The notes beneath the pieces were generated by a model, which was not told the DNA's origin, searched no databases, and saw only the letters and a list, made by a program, of their open reading frames with translations. A DNA stretch of 64,000 nucleotides from Archangiaceae bacterium (lineage in GTDB: Bacteria > Myxococcota > Myxococcia > Myxococcales > Myxococcaceae), in assembly GCA_016714225.1 (NCBI GenBank), contig JADJNS010000038.1, forward strand, positions 36,122-100,121, given 5' to 3'. A program made the position numbers and the translations under genes. This document shows, piece after piece, positions 31,191-40,185 of this stretch (position 1 is its first letter; every line of letters begins with the position of its first letter).

Positions 31191-32714
31191 TCACCCTTTC
31201 TGAAGCAGCCACTTCTCGAGCCGCAAGCGGGTGATCTTCGCCTGCTCGGCGGCGGCGTTCTCGAGCTCGACCTTCTTCGGGTTCTTCACCCGCTCTTCGG
31301 CGAGCTCGAGCATCTGCGAGGCCGACTTGCCGCTGGCGAAGACGATGAAGATGAAGCCGTGCTTCTTGAAGTACTCGTCGTTCACCTGGGCGAGGCGCTT
31401 CTTCACCGCCAGGTCGGCCGCGTCCATACCCGACTGCTCGCCGCGCTCGCGCTTGGGCGCCTTCTTCGCCCCGATGCGGGGGTGGGCCGCGAACGCCTCG
31501 AGCCAGTCTCTGGGCGACAGCGCCCACCAGGTGGCATCGGCCCACGCGAACAGCTCGCGCACCGACACGAACGGCCGCTGCGCCTCGAGCTTCGCCGCCC
31601 ACTCTCTCGAGCCGCAGAACGAGAGCAGCAGCTTGTTCACGGCCCGCGGCTCCATCTTGCTGAGCTGCTCGAGGCGCGCCCGCTCTTCGGCCGTGTCGAA
31701 CGCGTGGCCGTAGAGGCGCAGCCGGTTCACCCCGCCGTGCGGGAAGATGTGCACCCGCAGGTGGGTGACCGCCATCGGCCGGTCGGGCTCGAGCTGGTGG
31801 CGGCGGTGCTGCACCAGCGGGTGCTTCGCGAGCAGCACGTGCCACCCCTTGGGGGCGCGCAGCCGCTCGCGCACCGCGTCGGCGCCGATCTCCTGCTCGT
31901 CGAGGGCCTCGATGAAGACCGCCTGCGGCGCGTTGCCCTTGAAGAAGTGGGTGTCGAGCTCGATGCGATCGAGCTGCCCGCGGCGGGCGAGGCGAATCAC
32001 CGCCCAGTCGGAGCCCGGGGTGCGCCGGCGCTTCGTCTCCCAGCCGTCGCCCATGTTCACCCCGCGGCCGGGCAGCAGCAGGTTCGAGGGCGGGCCGAAG
32101 AACTGATCGCTGACCTCGACCACCTTGCCGCCGTTCTCGACCGCGGCCAGGTCGACCGAGCCTTCGCGCCAGAAGGTGCGCGGCGCCGGGTCTGCCTCGC
32201 CGTAGATGCGCAGCCGCGCCACGCCCCCGTCGGGAAAGATGCGCAGCCGCACGTGCGTGACGCGCGCGGTGGGCGTCTTCAACGCCACCACGTTCTGGAA
32301 GTCGGGCTTCACCGCGGTGCGCGGAAGCAGCTCGCGCCAGGCGGTGGCGCGGTTGAGCTCGTAGGCGGTCGCGGTGTCGGGCGCGTCGATGCCCTCGAGC
32401 GAGACCTCTTGCGGCGCGTTGCCCTTGAAGTGGGTGGTGTCGACCAGCGCGCCGTGCACGAAGCCCGGCACCCCCAGGCGAATCACCGCGTAGTCGTGGC
32501 CGGGCGTGCGGCGGCGCTGAGACTCCCAGCCGTCCATCCACTTGCCCTTGTCGGTGTACTTGCCCTCGACCCACTCTGCGGGAGTGGGCTTCAGCATGTT
32601 CTCGACTTCGGCGAAGTAGTCGTCGGTCGAGTAGAGCGCGAAGGCGCCCAGCGCGTCCGAGGCGAGGTCGACGAGATCTTTGAACTGAATCGGCGTGGCG
32701 GCGGTCGCGGTCAT
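31191..32714 (-). CDS. alc-uraD: Allantoicase-OHCU decarboxylase fusion
   Basis: Bifunctional protein of 507 aa. Residues 1-340 are allantoicase: two repeats of the galactose-binding-like fold, each with a DGWE(S/T)(Q/K)RRRTPG segment and a HFKGNAPQ motif. It converts allantoate to ureidoglycolate and urea. Residues about 345-507 are OHCU decarboxylase (KLLLSFCGSREWA; catalytic AAHPRIGAKK), which turns OHCU into S-allantoin. The two steps are not consecutive, since allantoinase acts between them. The ATG overlaps the allantoinase stop by 4 bp. I see no frame break between the halves, so the fusion appears genuine. Confidence 0.9.
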   Translation of the reverse strand: MTATAATPIQFKDLVDLASDALGAFALYSTDDYFAEVENMLKPTPAEWVEGKYTDKGKWMDGWESQRRRTPGHDYAVIRLGVPGFVHGALVDTTHFKGNAPQEVSLEGIDAPDTATAYELNRATAWRELLPRTAVKPDFQNVVALKTPTARVTHVRLRIFPDGGVARLRIYGEADPAPRTFWREGSVDLAAVENGGKVVEVSDQFFGPPSNLLLPGRGVNMGDGWETKRRRTPGSDWAVIRLARRGQLDRIELDTHFFKGNAPQAVFIEALDEQEIGADAVRERLRAPKGWHVLLAKHPLVQHRRHQLEPDRPMAVTHLRVHIFPHGGVNRLRLYGHAFDTAEERARLEQLSKMEPRAVNKLLLSFCGSREWAAKLEAQRPFVSVRELFAWADATWWALSPRDWLEAFAAHPRIGAKKAPKRERGEQSGMDAADLAVKKRLAQVNDEYFKKHGFIFIVFASGKSASQMLELAEERVKNPKKVELENAAAEQAKITRLRLEKWLLQKG

Positions 32715-34033
32715 GACACTTTCAGGAAGCTGCCCACGGGTTTGGTGGAGGGGTACGCGAGGTCTCCGCGCACGTACGTCTGCTTCACGCGCCCGTTGAA
32801 GGTGCGGCCCAGGTAGGGGCTCACCTTGTGCCGGTGGCGCAGGTGCTCGGCCTGCACCGTGACGGTCTCGGTGTCCGACCAGATCACGAAGTCGGCGTCG
32901 TAGCCCTTCGCGAGCCGGCCCTTGCGCTGGCCCAGGCCGGCCAGCTCGGCGGTGTTCTGCGAGTTCCACTTCCAGATCTGCTCGAGGGGTATGCCGCGCT
33001 CGGTGGCCAGGGTGTACAGCACGCTCAGCCCCAGCTGCAGCGACGAGATGCCGCCCCAGGCGTGCATGAAGTCGCCGGCCTTGAGCGCGGGATTGCACGG
33101 CGAGTGGTCGCTCACCACCATGCTCAAGGTGCCGGCCTCGAGCCCCTGCCACAGCCGCTCGCGGTTGCTCGCCTCGCGAATTGGGGGAGAGCACTTGAAG
33201 TGGGTCGCGCCCGCGGCGATCTCTTCGGCGGTGAAGGCCAGGTAGTGCAGGCAGGTCTCGGCGCTGATGCGCACGCCCTCGGCCTGCGCCTTGGCGAGCA
33301 GGGGTATCGCGCTCGCCGACGAGAGGTGCACGATGTGGGCGCGCGCGCGGTGCTTCTTGCACAGCTCGATGATCATCGCGATCGCTTCGTCTTCGGCTTC
33401 GTTCGGCCGCGAGTGCAGGTAGGTCGAGTACGCGTTGGGGTCGCGACCGGCCTGCGCCGCCTCGGCTTTGGCCAGCGGGCCGGGCGCCTCGGCGTGAACG
33501 AGCAGGGTGCGGTTCAGGTCGCGCAGAATCGGCAGCGCCACCTCGAGATCTTCGCGCGACACGTGGGGAAACTCGTCGACCCCCGAGGGGCACAGAAAGC
33601 ACTTCGCTCCGGGCACGCCGAACTGCGCCAGGCCGGCCAGCTCTCTCTCGTTGCCGGGTATGACGCCGCCCCAGAACGCCACGTCGACCTGCAGCTGCGA
33701 CCCGAGCGCCGCGAGCTTTTCTTCAGCGGCCGCGCGGCTCACCGTGGCGGGTATGCAGTTGAGCGGCATGTCGACCACGGTGGTGATGCCGCCCGCCGCC
33801 GCCGCCTGGGTGGCGGTGCGAAAGCCCTCCCACTCGGTGCGGCCCGGCTCGTTGATGTGCACGTGCGAGTCGACGATGCCGGGGGTGACCAGGTCGTCGC
33901 CCGCGTCGAGCACGTCGGCGCCCCGCGGTAGGTCGTCGGCGCCGCTCACCTGCGTGAGCCGCCCGTCGTGAATGTGCAGGCTCGCCGGCTTGAGGCCTTC
34001 GGGAGTGAGGACACGCTGACCTCTGACGATCAT
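32711..34033 (-). CDS. allB: Allantoinase
   Basis: Cyclic amidohydrolase of 440 aa hydrolysing allantoin to allantoate. Metal ligands are visible: DSHVHINEPGR (first His pair, near 57-59), the carbamylated Lys in GAKCFLCPSG, LLVHAE, IVHLSSA and SDHSPC. The DEFP context after the Lys segment fits allantoinase better than dihydroorotase or hydantoinase, as does the operon. It is the first of four tightly packed genes (allB, alc-uraD, uraH, allA) covering urate-ring breakdown to glyoxylate. Confidence 0.9.
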   Translation of the reverse strand: MIVRGQRVLTPEGLKPASLHIHDGRLTQVSGADDLPRGADVLDAGDDLVTPGIVDSHVHINEPGRTEWEGFRTATQAAAAGGITTVVDMPLNCIPATVSRAAAEEKLAALGSQLQVDVAFWGGVIPGNERELAGLAQFGVPGAKCFLCPSGVDEFPHVSREDLEVALPILRDLNRTLLVHAEAPGPLAKAEAAQAGRDPNAYSTYLHSRPNEAEDEAIAMIIELCKKHRARAHIVHLSSASAIPLLAKAQAEGVRISAETCLHYLAFTAEEIAAGATHFKCSPPIREASNRERLWQGLEAGTLSMVVSDHSPCNPALKAGDFMHAWGGISSLQLGLSVLYTLATERGIPLEQIWKWNSQNTAELAGLGQRKGRLAKGYDADFVIWSDTETVTVQAEHLRHRHKVSPYLGRTFNGRVKQTYVRGDLAYPSTKPVGSFLKVS

Positions 34034-34102
34034 GACGCCGGGGTTCTACTTCGGAGTTCCCCCCGAGCGGAGCCCGAAGCGCGAAGCTTCGGCCGCGAGA
34101 AG

Positions 34103-34265
34103 CCGAGCAGGGTGAGCCCGTCGAACCCTGCCGTCGCCACACCGAAGCCGCAGCGCCTCATACTCCAGGCTTCGAGCAGCAGCGCGAGCGCTCCAATACG
34201 AAGGAGTATCTGCGCCTGAGCCTCCGGCGAACGACCGCAGGGTTCGACAAGCTCACCCTGCTCGG
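34103..34265. repeat. Palindromic intergenic repeat, copy 1
   Basis: Imperfect palindrome of about 163 bp between allB and puuD. Its 29-bp ends (34103-34131 and 34237-34265) are inverted copies matching at 27 of 29 positions, and an inner ATACTCC/GGAGTAT pair adds further dyad symmetry. A related copy lies at 48644-48796. It resembles REP/MITE-type repeats; no ORF is contained in it. The flanking sequence (34034-34102, 34266-34290) shows nothing else. Confidence 0.75.
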
Positions 34266-34290
34266 TCTCGCAGGGCGGTGCGGGCGTGCC

Positions 34291-35862
34291 TCAGGGCTGA
34301 GCAGGCCCGAAGCCGCGGACGATCTTCACCAGCGCGTCGACCACCTCGGGCTTGCCCTCGAGGTCTTGATTCGGCGGCATCGTCGCGCTCTTCCCGACCG
34401 CGGCGCCGCCCTTCAAGATGATGGTGCGAAGCTGCTCGTCGCTGGTGGCGCTCTGCCAGGCGGCGTCGGTGAAGTTGCGCGGCTTGACCACGAACGCCGC
34501 GGCGCTGGGCGTCTGGGCGTCGCCCTTCTCGCCGTGGCACACCTGGCACACGTTCTTGTAGCGGTGGCGCGCCAGCCCGGCGGGAGACTTGTCGACCTCG
34601 GGCTCGGCGTTCGCAGCGCCGGCGTCGGGCACCACCGCGGCGACCACCGAGCCTCCGGTGGCGTGCACGTCTTTGCCCTGCGCGATCCACGCTCCGAGCA
34701 GGGCGCGCTCGTCGTCGGTCATGCCGGTGAGGTTGCCCAGCGGCATGGTCTTGGTGGCCACCGCGCGCACGAACACCCGGTCGGCGAGCGACTCGAGCTG
34801 CTCGGGGGTGTCGAGCATGATGCCGTTGGGCGGCGCGGGGAACATCGGGTTCACCGGGTGCGCCGAGTGGCAGCTGACGCAGCGCGACTGCACGATGGTG
34901 CTCACCGTTGCGAACGAGACGTGCGGCTGGTCTTTGTACGCCGACAGCCCGGCCAGCGCATCGGCGGTCTGGGTGGTCATCACCACCGCACCCATCAGCG
35001 CCATGGCGCCGCCCACCACGATGACCGGGTGCGCCTTGCCGCGGAAGTTCATGGTGTACTTCAGCGCCGCGCCGGCCATGAACATCAGACCCAGCACCGC
35101 CCACGCCTCGGGGTGCCCATAGGTCGAGGGGAAATGGCTCGACAGCATGCAGAACAGCACCGGCAGGGTCAGGTAGTGGTTCTGAATCGAGCGGCCCTTG
35201 GCGCGCAGGCCGTACGAGGTGTCGACGGGCGTGCCCGCCGCCGTCGCCGCCAGCATGTGCCGCTGCGCGGGTATGATGCGGAAGAACACGTTCATCGTCA
35301 TGATCGAGCCGAGCATCGCCCCGACCTGCAGAAACGCTGCGCGGCCCGCGAGCAGGTGGGTGAGCGCGTACGCCAGACCCACGATCAGGCCGAGACCGAC
35401 CACTCCGAACAGCTTCTGGTTGTGCTTCAGCGGCGTCGCCCAGAGCCCTTCGTAGACCAGGTACCCGAAGGGAATCAGGCCCAGCGAGAGGTGCACCGCC
35501 TGCCCCCCGGTGAGCGACGACACGCTCTTGTCGACCAGCATCGCCGCGCCGCCCAGCCAGTAGACGATCGCCAGCAGCAGAAACCCGCTCAAGAAGGTGG
35601 TGTAGCTCTCCCACTTGAACCAGTAGATGGTGCCGACCGCTTCGCCCTTGCGCAGCGACTTGCGCTTCATCACCTCGTAGAAGCCGCCCGAGTGCGTCAT
35701 CCACAATTCGCCGGTGACGTTCTCGTCGCGGCCTTCGCGCGGCTTGCTCAGGTGGCTGTCGAGCCACATGAAGAGAAACGAATCGCCGATCCACATGATC
35801 GCGGCGATCACGTGCACCCAGCGCACCAACAGGTTGAGCCACTCGTGGAAGACCGCGGGCAT
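34291..35862 (-). CDS. puuD: Membrane urate hydroxylase PuuD with two cytochrome c sites
   Basis: Membrane-bound urate oxidase of 523 aa converting urate to 5-hydroxyisourate and passing electrons to c-type cytochrome. Residues 1-300 carry about eight membrane helices (LLVRWVHVIAAIMWIGDSFLF at the start is family-typical). A first cytochrome c domain has CVSCH at 328-332 with a likely axial Met373. Unlike usual PuuD (about 400 aa), a second class I cytochrome c domain follows, CQVCH at 439-443 and Met495 in SATMPP. It probably serves as a built-in electron exit. It precedes allB in the same orientation, separated by the palindromic repeat. Confidence 0.88.
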   Translation of the reverse strand: MPAVFHEWLNLLVRWVHVIAAIMWIGDSFLFMWLDSHLSKPREGRDENVTGELWMTHSGGFYEVMKRKSLRKGEAVGTIYWFKWESYTTFLSGFLLLAIVYWLGGAAMLVDKSVSSLTGGQAVHLSLGLIPFGYLVYEGLWATPLKHNQKLFGVVGLGLIVGLAYALTHLLAGRAAFLQVGAMLGSIMTMNVFFRIIPAQRHMLAATAAGTPVDTSYGLRAKGRSIQNHYLTLPVLFCMLSSHFPSTYGHPEAWAVLGLMFMAGAALKYTMNFRGKAHPVIVVGGAMALMGAVVMTTQTADALAGLSAYKDQPHVSFATVSTIVQSRCVSCHSAHPVNPMFPAPPNGIMLDTPEQLESLADRVFVRAVATKTMPLGNLTGMTDDERALLGAWIAQGKDVHATGGSVVAAVVPDAGAANAEPEVDKSPAGLARHRYKNVCQVCHGEKGDAQTPSAAAFVVKPRNFTDAAWQSATSDEQLRTIILKGGAAVGKSATMPPNQDLEGKPEVVDALVKIVRGFGPAQP

Positions 35863-35964
35863 CGGCGCGGCGCACTTAAGCCGAACCGGGCGCCAGTTCC
35901 AGCGCCCCGCTCGAAAGAACCTTTTAGTGGGTTACACCCGCCGCGGTAACCTTCCGGGCCACGC

Positions 35965-37038
35965 GTGAAGCCTCGCAAGATCGGTCCTTACAAGGTGAAC
36001 GACGAGCTCGGCCGCGGCGGTATGGGCGTGGTCTACAAGGCCTCGCACGAGCTCATCACCCGCGACGTGGCCATCAAAGAGCTGCCGGCCGACGTGGTGA
36101 AGAAGAGCGACGAGAACCTGCTGCGCTTTCGCCGCGAGGCGATGGCGCTGGCGGGGTTTCGCCACCAGAACATCGTCACGCTCTACGACTTCATCGAGAA
36201 GGACAGCGGCTATTACATGGTGATGGAGCTGGTCGACGGCATCACGCTCCAGGAGGTGCTCAAAGACGGCCCGCTGCCGCCCGACGTCGCCGCGGTGATC
36301 GGCGCGCAGATGGCCTCGGCGCTCGAGCACGCGCACTTCTCACGCATCGTTCACCGCGACATCAAGCCGGCCAACATGATGCTGTCGAAGACCGGCGAGT
36401 CGAAGCTGATGGACTTCGGCATCGCCCTCGACGAGCAGCTCGAGAAGCTCACCAAGGCGGGCATGGCTGTCGGCACGCCGACGTACATGAGCCCCGAGCA
36501 GGTCGGCGGTGAGCCGGTCGACGCGCGCAGCGACGTCTACTCGCTGGGCGTGGTGCTCTACGAGTGCCTCTCGGGCATGAAGCCCTTCACCGGCGCGAAC
36601 GCCGGCGAGGTGTTCGCCAAGATCCGCACCGGCAAGTACCCCTCGCTGTCGAAGGTGGCGGCGCGGGTGCCGGCGCAGCTCAAGCAGGTGGTGCGGCGCG
36701 CGATGATGCGCAAGCCGAAAGACCGCTACGCCGACATCTCGGAGCTCAAGCGCGCGCTCGACCGCTACCTCGCCAACCACCTGGGCATGGCCCCCAACGC
36801 GCTGTTGGTGGCGTTCTTGAAGAGCCGGGGGAAGATTTCAGAGATCGAGGCGCTCTCGCGGCTCACCCGAACGGAGATGGACCGCGCCGAGCAGGTGCAG
36901 ATGAAGCCGCAGGGCAGCCCCGCCACCAGCGGCGGCGCGATGCCCTGGGGCTGGCTGATGGTGCCCGCCTTCGCGGTGGTGCTGTGGCTCACGCGGGTCG
37001 CCTGGTGGCCTCTGCTCAAGCCGCTGCTGCCGAAGTGA
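35965..37038 (+). CDS. Ser/Thr protein kinase, tail-anchored
   Basis: Hanks-type kinase of 357 aa with GTG start. Motifs: GRGGMGVVYKA, AIKEL (catalytic Lys), HRDIKPANMML, DFGIALD, SPEQ. The C-terminus has one membrane helix (WGWLMVPAFAVVLWLTRVAWW) and a short tail, so the kinase faces the cytoplasm without an extracellular sensor. It diverges from puuD across about 100 bp and overlaps the convergent kynureninase by 23 bp. The substrate is unknown; the FHA activator in this window is one of many possible targets. Confidence 0.88.
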   Translation: MKPRKIGPYKVNDELGRGGMGVVYKASHELITRDVAIKELPADVVKKSDENLLRFRREAMALAGFRHQNIVTLYDFIEKDSGYYMVMELVDGITLQEVLKDGPLPPDVAAVIGAQMASALEHAHFSRIVHRDIKPANMMLSKTGESKLMDFGIALDEQLEKLTKAGMAVGTPTYMSPEQVGGEPVDARSDVYSLGVVLYECLSGMKPFTGANAGEVFAKIRTGKYPSLSKVAARVPAQLKQVVRRAMMRKPKDRYADISELKRALDRYLANHLGMAPNALLVAFLKSRGKISEIEALSRLTRTEMDRAEQVQMKPQGSPATSGGAMPWGWLMVPAFAVVLWLTRVAWWPLLKPLLPK

Positions 37039-38161
37039 GCGCCTCGCACGCCCGGTCGAGCTCGGCGTCGGTGACGTAGGGCGCGGGCCCCAGCCGCAAG
37101 AGCGGGCCGCGGTGGTCGACCACGATGCCCTGCTCGTGCAGCCGCTTCGCCACCTGGGCCGCGTCGTCGAGCCGCACCGCCACGAAGCCGCCGCGCCGCT
37201 CTGGCTCTCTCGGCGTCGCGAGCTCGAGCCCCTCGAGGCGGTCGATGATGCGCGCCGTCTGCCTGAGCGACAGCTCGCGCAGCCGCGCCACGGTCAACCC
37301 GTGCTGGGTGAAGAAGCGAATCACCGCCCGCGCCCGGTAGTGGCTGGTGGGGTCGTAGGTGCTGCCCGCGAACTGCTCGGCGCCGCTCGGCCCGTACGCG
37401 ACCGCGCCTTCTCCCCGCTGGTGTGACAGCCCCGAGAAGCCGGCGAACCAGCCGGTCAGCACCGGCGCGAAGGTGCGCGGCGGCACCCGCATGAAGCAGT
37501 TGCCCTCGCCCCACTGCGCGTACTTGTACCCGCCGCCGACGATGAACGCGTCTTGCGCGCCCAGCTCGGCCACCGTGAAGGGCAGGGCGCCGAACGCGTG
37601 GTACGCGTCGAGCAGCACCTCGGCCCCGCGGGCTCGGGCGTGGGTCACCAGGTCGGCCAGGTGCGGCACGCGCTCGCTGGTCTCGAACAGCACCGTCGAC
37701 ACCAGCACCGCCGAGGTGTGGTCGGTGATCGCCGCGTCGAGGCGGGCGGCGAGCGTGTCGACCGGGCGCGCGTCGACCCAGGTCACGTCGAGCAGGCCCC
37801 GCGCGCGCTGCAGCTGGCGGGTGATGGAGTGGAACTCGCCGGTGGTGGTGACCAGGTGCGGCCGCGCGCGCAGGTCGCACGCCGAGAGAAAGCGGGTGAC
37901 CAGCTCGTGGGTGTTGGGCGCCAGCGCGATCTGCGACGGAGCGCAGTCGAGCACCCGCCCCACGTAGGCCCGCACCGCGTCGGCCGCCGCGAACGCCGCG
38001 CCCCACTTGTCGTCGGCCAGACGCGCCGCGTCGTCGAACGCCTCGAGCTGACCCCGGCGGGCCTCGTTCGGCCACGCCTGGTGCGAGTGCCCGGTCAGCA
38101 GCACCCGGCCGGGGCTCAAGAAGTCCGAATAGTGCGGCCTCAGCGCCGCCGGTTCGAGCAT
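37016..38161 (-). CDS. kynU: Kynureninase-like PLP enzyme
   Basis: Class V aminotransferase-fold protein of 381 aa. VLLTGHSHQAWPNEA at the N-terminus, VLLDAYHAFGALPF (PLP-contacting Asp and His) and GGGYKYAQWGEGNCFM (Schiff-base Lys) fit kynureninase, which cleaves kynurenine to anthranilate and alanine. Length is slightly short for the family (about 400-420). No other tryptophan-catabolic gene is next to it, so the exact substrate rests on motif recognition alone. It is transcribed alone, divergent from the lysyl oxidase gene. Confidence 0.75.
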   Translation of the reverse strand: MLEPAALRPHYSDFLSPGRVLLTGHSHQAWPNEARRGQLEAFDDAARLADDKWGAAFAAADAVRAYVGRVLDCAPSQIALAPNTHELVTRFLSACDLRARPHLVTTTGEFHSITRQLQRARGLLDVTWVDARPVDTLAARLDAAITDHTSAVLVSTVLFETSERVPHLADLVTHARARGAEVLLDAYHAFGALPFTVAELGAQDAFIVGGGYKYAQWGEGNCFMRVPPRTFAPVLTGWFAGFSGLSHQRGEGAVAYGPSGAEQFAGSTYDPTSHYRARAVIRFFTQHGLTVARLRELSLRQTARIIDRLEGLELATPREPERRGGFVAVRLDDAAQVAKRLHEQGIVVDHRGPLLRLGPAPYVTDAELDRACEALTSAAAA

Positions 38162-38268
38162 TTGCCCGCGATGCGTAGCACGTGTGTGGAGCGCGCCGGG
38201 TCTACACCTTGTGGCCTACGTGGCGGCCCTCATAGGGTGCGCGGCTCACTTTCGAGAGGGGAGCACGC

Positions 38269-40131
38269 ATGAACGAGGGGTGGTGGTCGTCGGTCGTGGT
38301 CGTGGTCGCGCTGTCGGGCTGTGGAACCCTCGATGCTTTGGACGCGCAGCCGCCCGCGAAGCTGCAGCAGGCCGCGACGCAGAAAGACCCCGGCGCGCTG
38401 GTGCGCGTCACCATGACCAGCACCGTGGGCGTCACGCTCGACGAGCTGCCGGCCGCGGTGCGCACCCGGGTGGCCAACGGCTACCTCGCTCGCCCCCAGC
38501 AGTTCTGGCTCGACCGCGCCCGGGCGCAGGTGACGTTCACCTACTACCGGCTCATCTACCGCGACTTCTTCTACAACGCCGGCAACGGCACCAGCGGCTC
38601 GCGCGAGATGATGCCCATCACCCAGCCCAACAAGTGGGCGGTGACGCTGCACGGCTCGCCCACCCGCACCAGCTACAACGGGCACGACGTGGTCTCGGTG
38701 ACCTACGACCTGTCGACCACCATTCTCGCCGACGTCGACTCGGTGGCCGCCTCTGAGCCCAACCTCTCGAACATCAACGGCTCGTGGGACGAGCCGTACG
38801 AGCTGCCGCTCGACCCCGAGTTCCTGCTGCAGCGCACCGGCTACGCCTGCGTCGACGAAGACGGCTACCCGCGCAACACCGCCGACTCGGAGAACATCGC
38901 CCGCCTCTATGATCACACCTGCCTCGTCGAGGCCCCCGGCCACGAGATCTGCCACCTGAGCACGCTGCCGCAAGAGAGCTGCGTGCAGGCGCTCGATCGC
39001 GCGGTCGGCCGCGTCACCACGCAGCTGCACTTCGCCCGCCTGCCCTGGAGCGCAGCCGCCGCCGCGCAGGTGCGCGACGGAGCCTTCACCCAGACGGGGG
39101 TGCCCGACATTCAGCCGATCGGCGCGAACCTCGCCGAGAACCGCGTCATCTACAAATACATCGCGCCCAACGCCTGTGCAGTGGCCGAGGGCTGCGTCTC
39201 GGGCACCGGCTGGCGCCGCCTGCTCGCCTTCACCTCGAGCGTGAAGAACACCGGCAACGCGCCCCTGATCGGCGGCTCGGTGGCGGCGGGCTCGCCGTAC
39301 CTGGCGCATCACGTCTACGAGTTCAGCCCCTGTCACCAGCACTACCACTTCTCGCACTACGCCGAGTTCGACTACGGCCCGCTGCCCGGCGAGAAGCGCG
39401 CCTTCTGCCTCGAGTCGACCAGCCGCTACTTCAACAACGAGCAGACGCCGCTCAGCCACCCGTTCGGCTGCGCAAACCAGGGCGTCGCGCCGGGGTGGGG
39501 TGACGACTACATCGCCGGAGTCGAGTGCCAGTGGATCGACATCACCAGCACCCAGGGCACCGCGGTGACCTACCCGCTCAGCACCCTGTCGAACCCCGAC
39601 GGCTTCCTGTGCGAGGGCACCCCGGTGGTCGACGCGCAGGGCAACCGGCTGTTCGAGCCCACCAACTTCGTCAGCGAGCAGGGCTTCCCCGTCGACCGGC
39701 CGCGCTGCGACGTGCGGGCGGGCACCGCGAGCAACAACTTCGCTTCGCTCAACGTCTCGGTGCCCTCGAGCGGCGGCATGGTCACCGCGCCGTGCACGCG
39801 CGGCCAGCAGGGCGCGCTGCGCGACTGCGGCTTCAAAGAGAACCCGGTGCGCACCTGCGTGCCCGGCCAGAGCGTGACCCTGACCTGCACCAAGAAGAAG
39901 GCCGCCGACCCGCTGCAGCTGGTGCGGGTCTGCGAGGCGAGCGCGCAGCTGGCCACCGGCACCGCGTGCACGTTCGACGCGGCGCTGGGCCGGGCCACCG
40001 TCGACGCAGCTACCACGGTCACCTTCACCTGCCCCGCCGCGCGTGACGCCACCGAGCCGGGTGGCCGCTACGCGCTGTACACCGCGCCGGTGGTCGACGG
40101 CGACGCCACGTCGCAGGTGACCTGCAACTGA
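38269..40131 (+). CDS. Bacterial lysyl oxidase lipoprotein
   Basis: Lipoprotein of 620 aa (lipobox VVVVALSGC, Cys18; Shine-Dalgarno GAGGGGAG). Residues about 310-480 match the lysyl oxidase catalytic domain. The copper site is CHQHYH (His356, 358, 360). KRAFCLES aligns with the LTQ lysine (Lys376), and GDDYIAGVECQWIDIT aligns with the LTQ tyrosine (Tyr414) and the hallmark CQWIDIT. Eukaryotic LOX oxidises peptidyl lysine to allysine for cross-linking; here the substrate would be extracellular proteins. The 300-residue N-terminal region and the Cys-rich C-terminal region are not recognised. All key catalytic residues are present, so an active enzyme is likely. Confidence 0.87.
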   Translation: MNEGWWSSVVVVVALSGCGTLDALDAQPPAKLQQAATQKDPGALVRVTMTSTVGVTLDELPAAVRTRVANGYLARPQQFWLDRARAQVTFTYYRLIYRDFFYNAGNGTSGSREMMPITQPNKWAVTLHGSPTRTSYNGHDVVSVTYDLSTTILADVDSVAASEPNLSNINGSWDEPYELPLDPEFLLQRTGYACVDEDGYPRNTADSENIARLYDHTCLVEAPGHEICHLSTLPQESCVQALDRAVGRVTTQLHFARLPWSAAAAAQVRDGAFTQTGVPDIQPIGANLAENRVIYKYIAPNACAVAEGCVSGTGWRRLLAFTSSVKNTGNAPLIGGSVAAGSPYLAHHVYEFSPCHQHYHFSHYAEFDYGPLPGEKRAFCLESTSRYFNNEQTPLSHPFGCANQGVAPGWGDDYIAGVECQWIDITSTQGTAVTYPLSTLSNPDGFLCEGTPVVDAQGNRLFEPTNFVSEQGFPVDRPRCDVRAGTASNNFASLNVSVPSSGGMVTAPCTRGQQGALRDCGFKENPVRTCVPGQSVTLTCTKKKAADPLQLVRVCEASAQLATGTACTFDAALGRATVDAATTVTFTCPAARDATEPGGRYALYTAPVVDGDATSQVTCN

Positions 40132-40185
40132 GAGCGTCTGTTGCGGAAGGTGCGGCGCGCTGACCGGTTATAGAAGTACCCGGTC

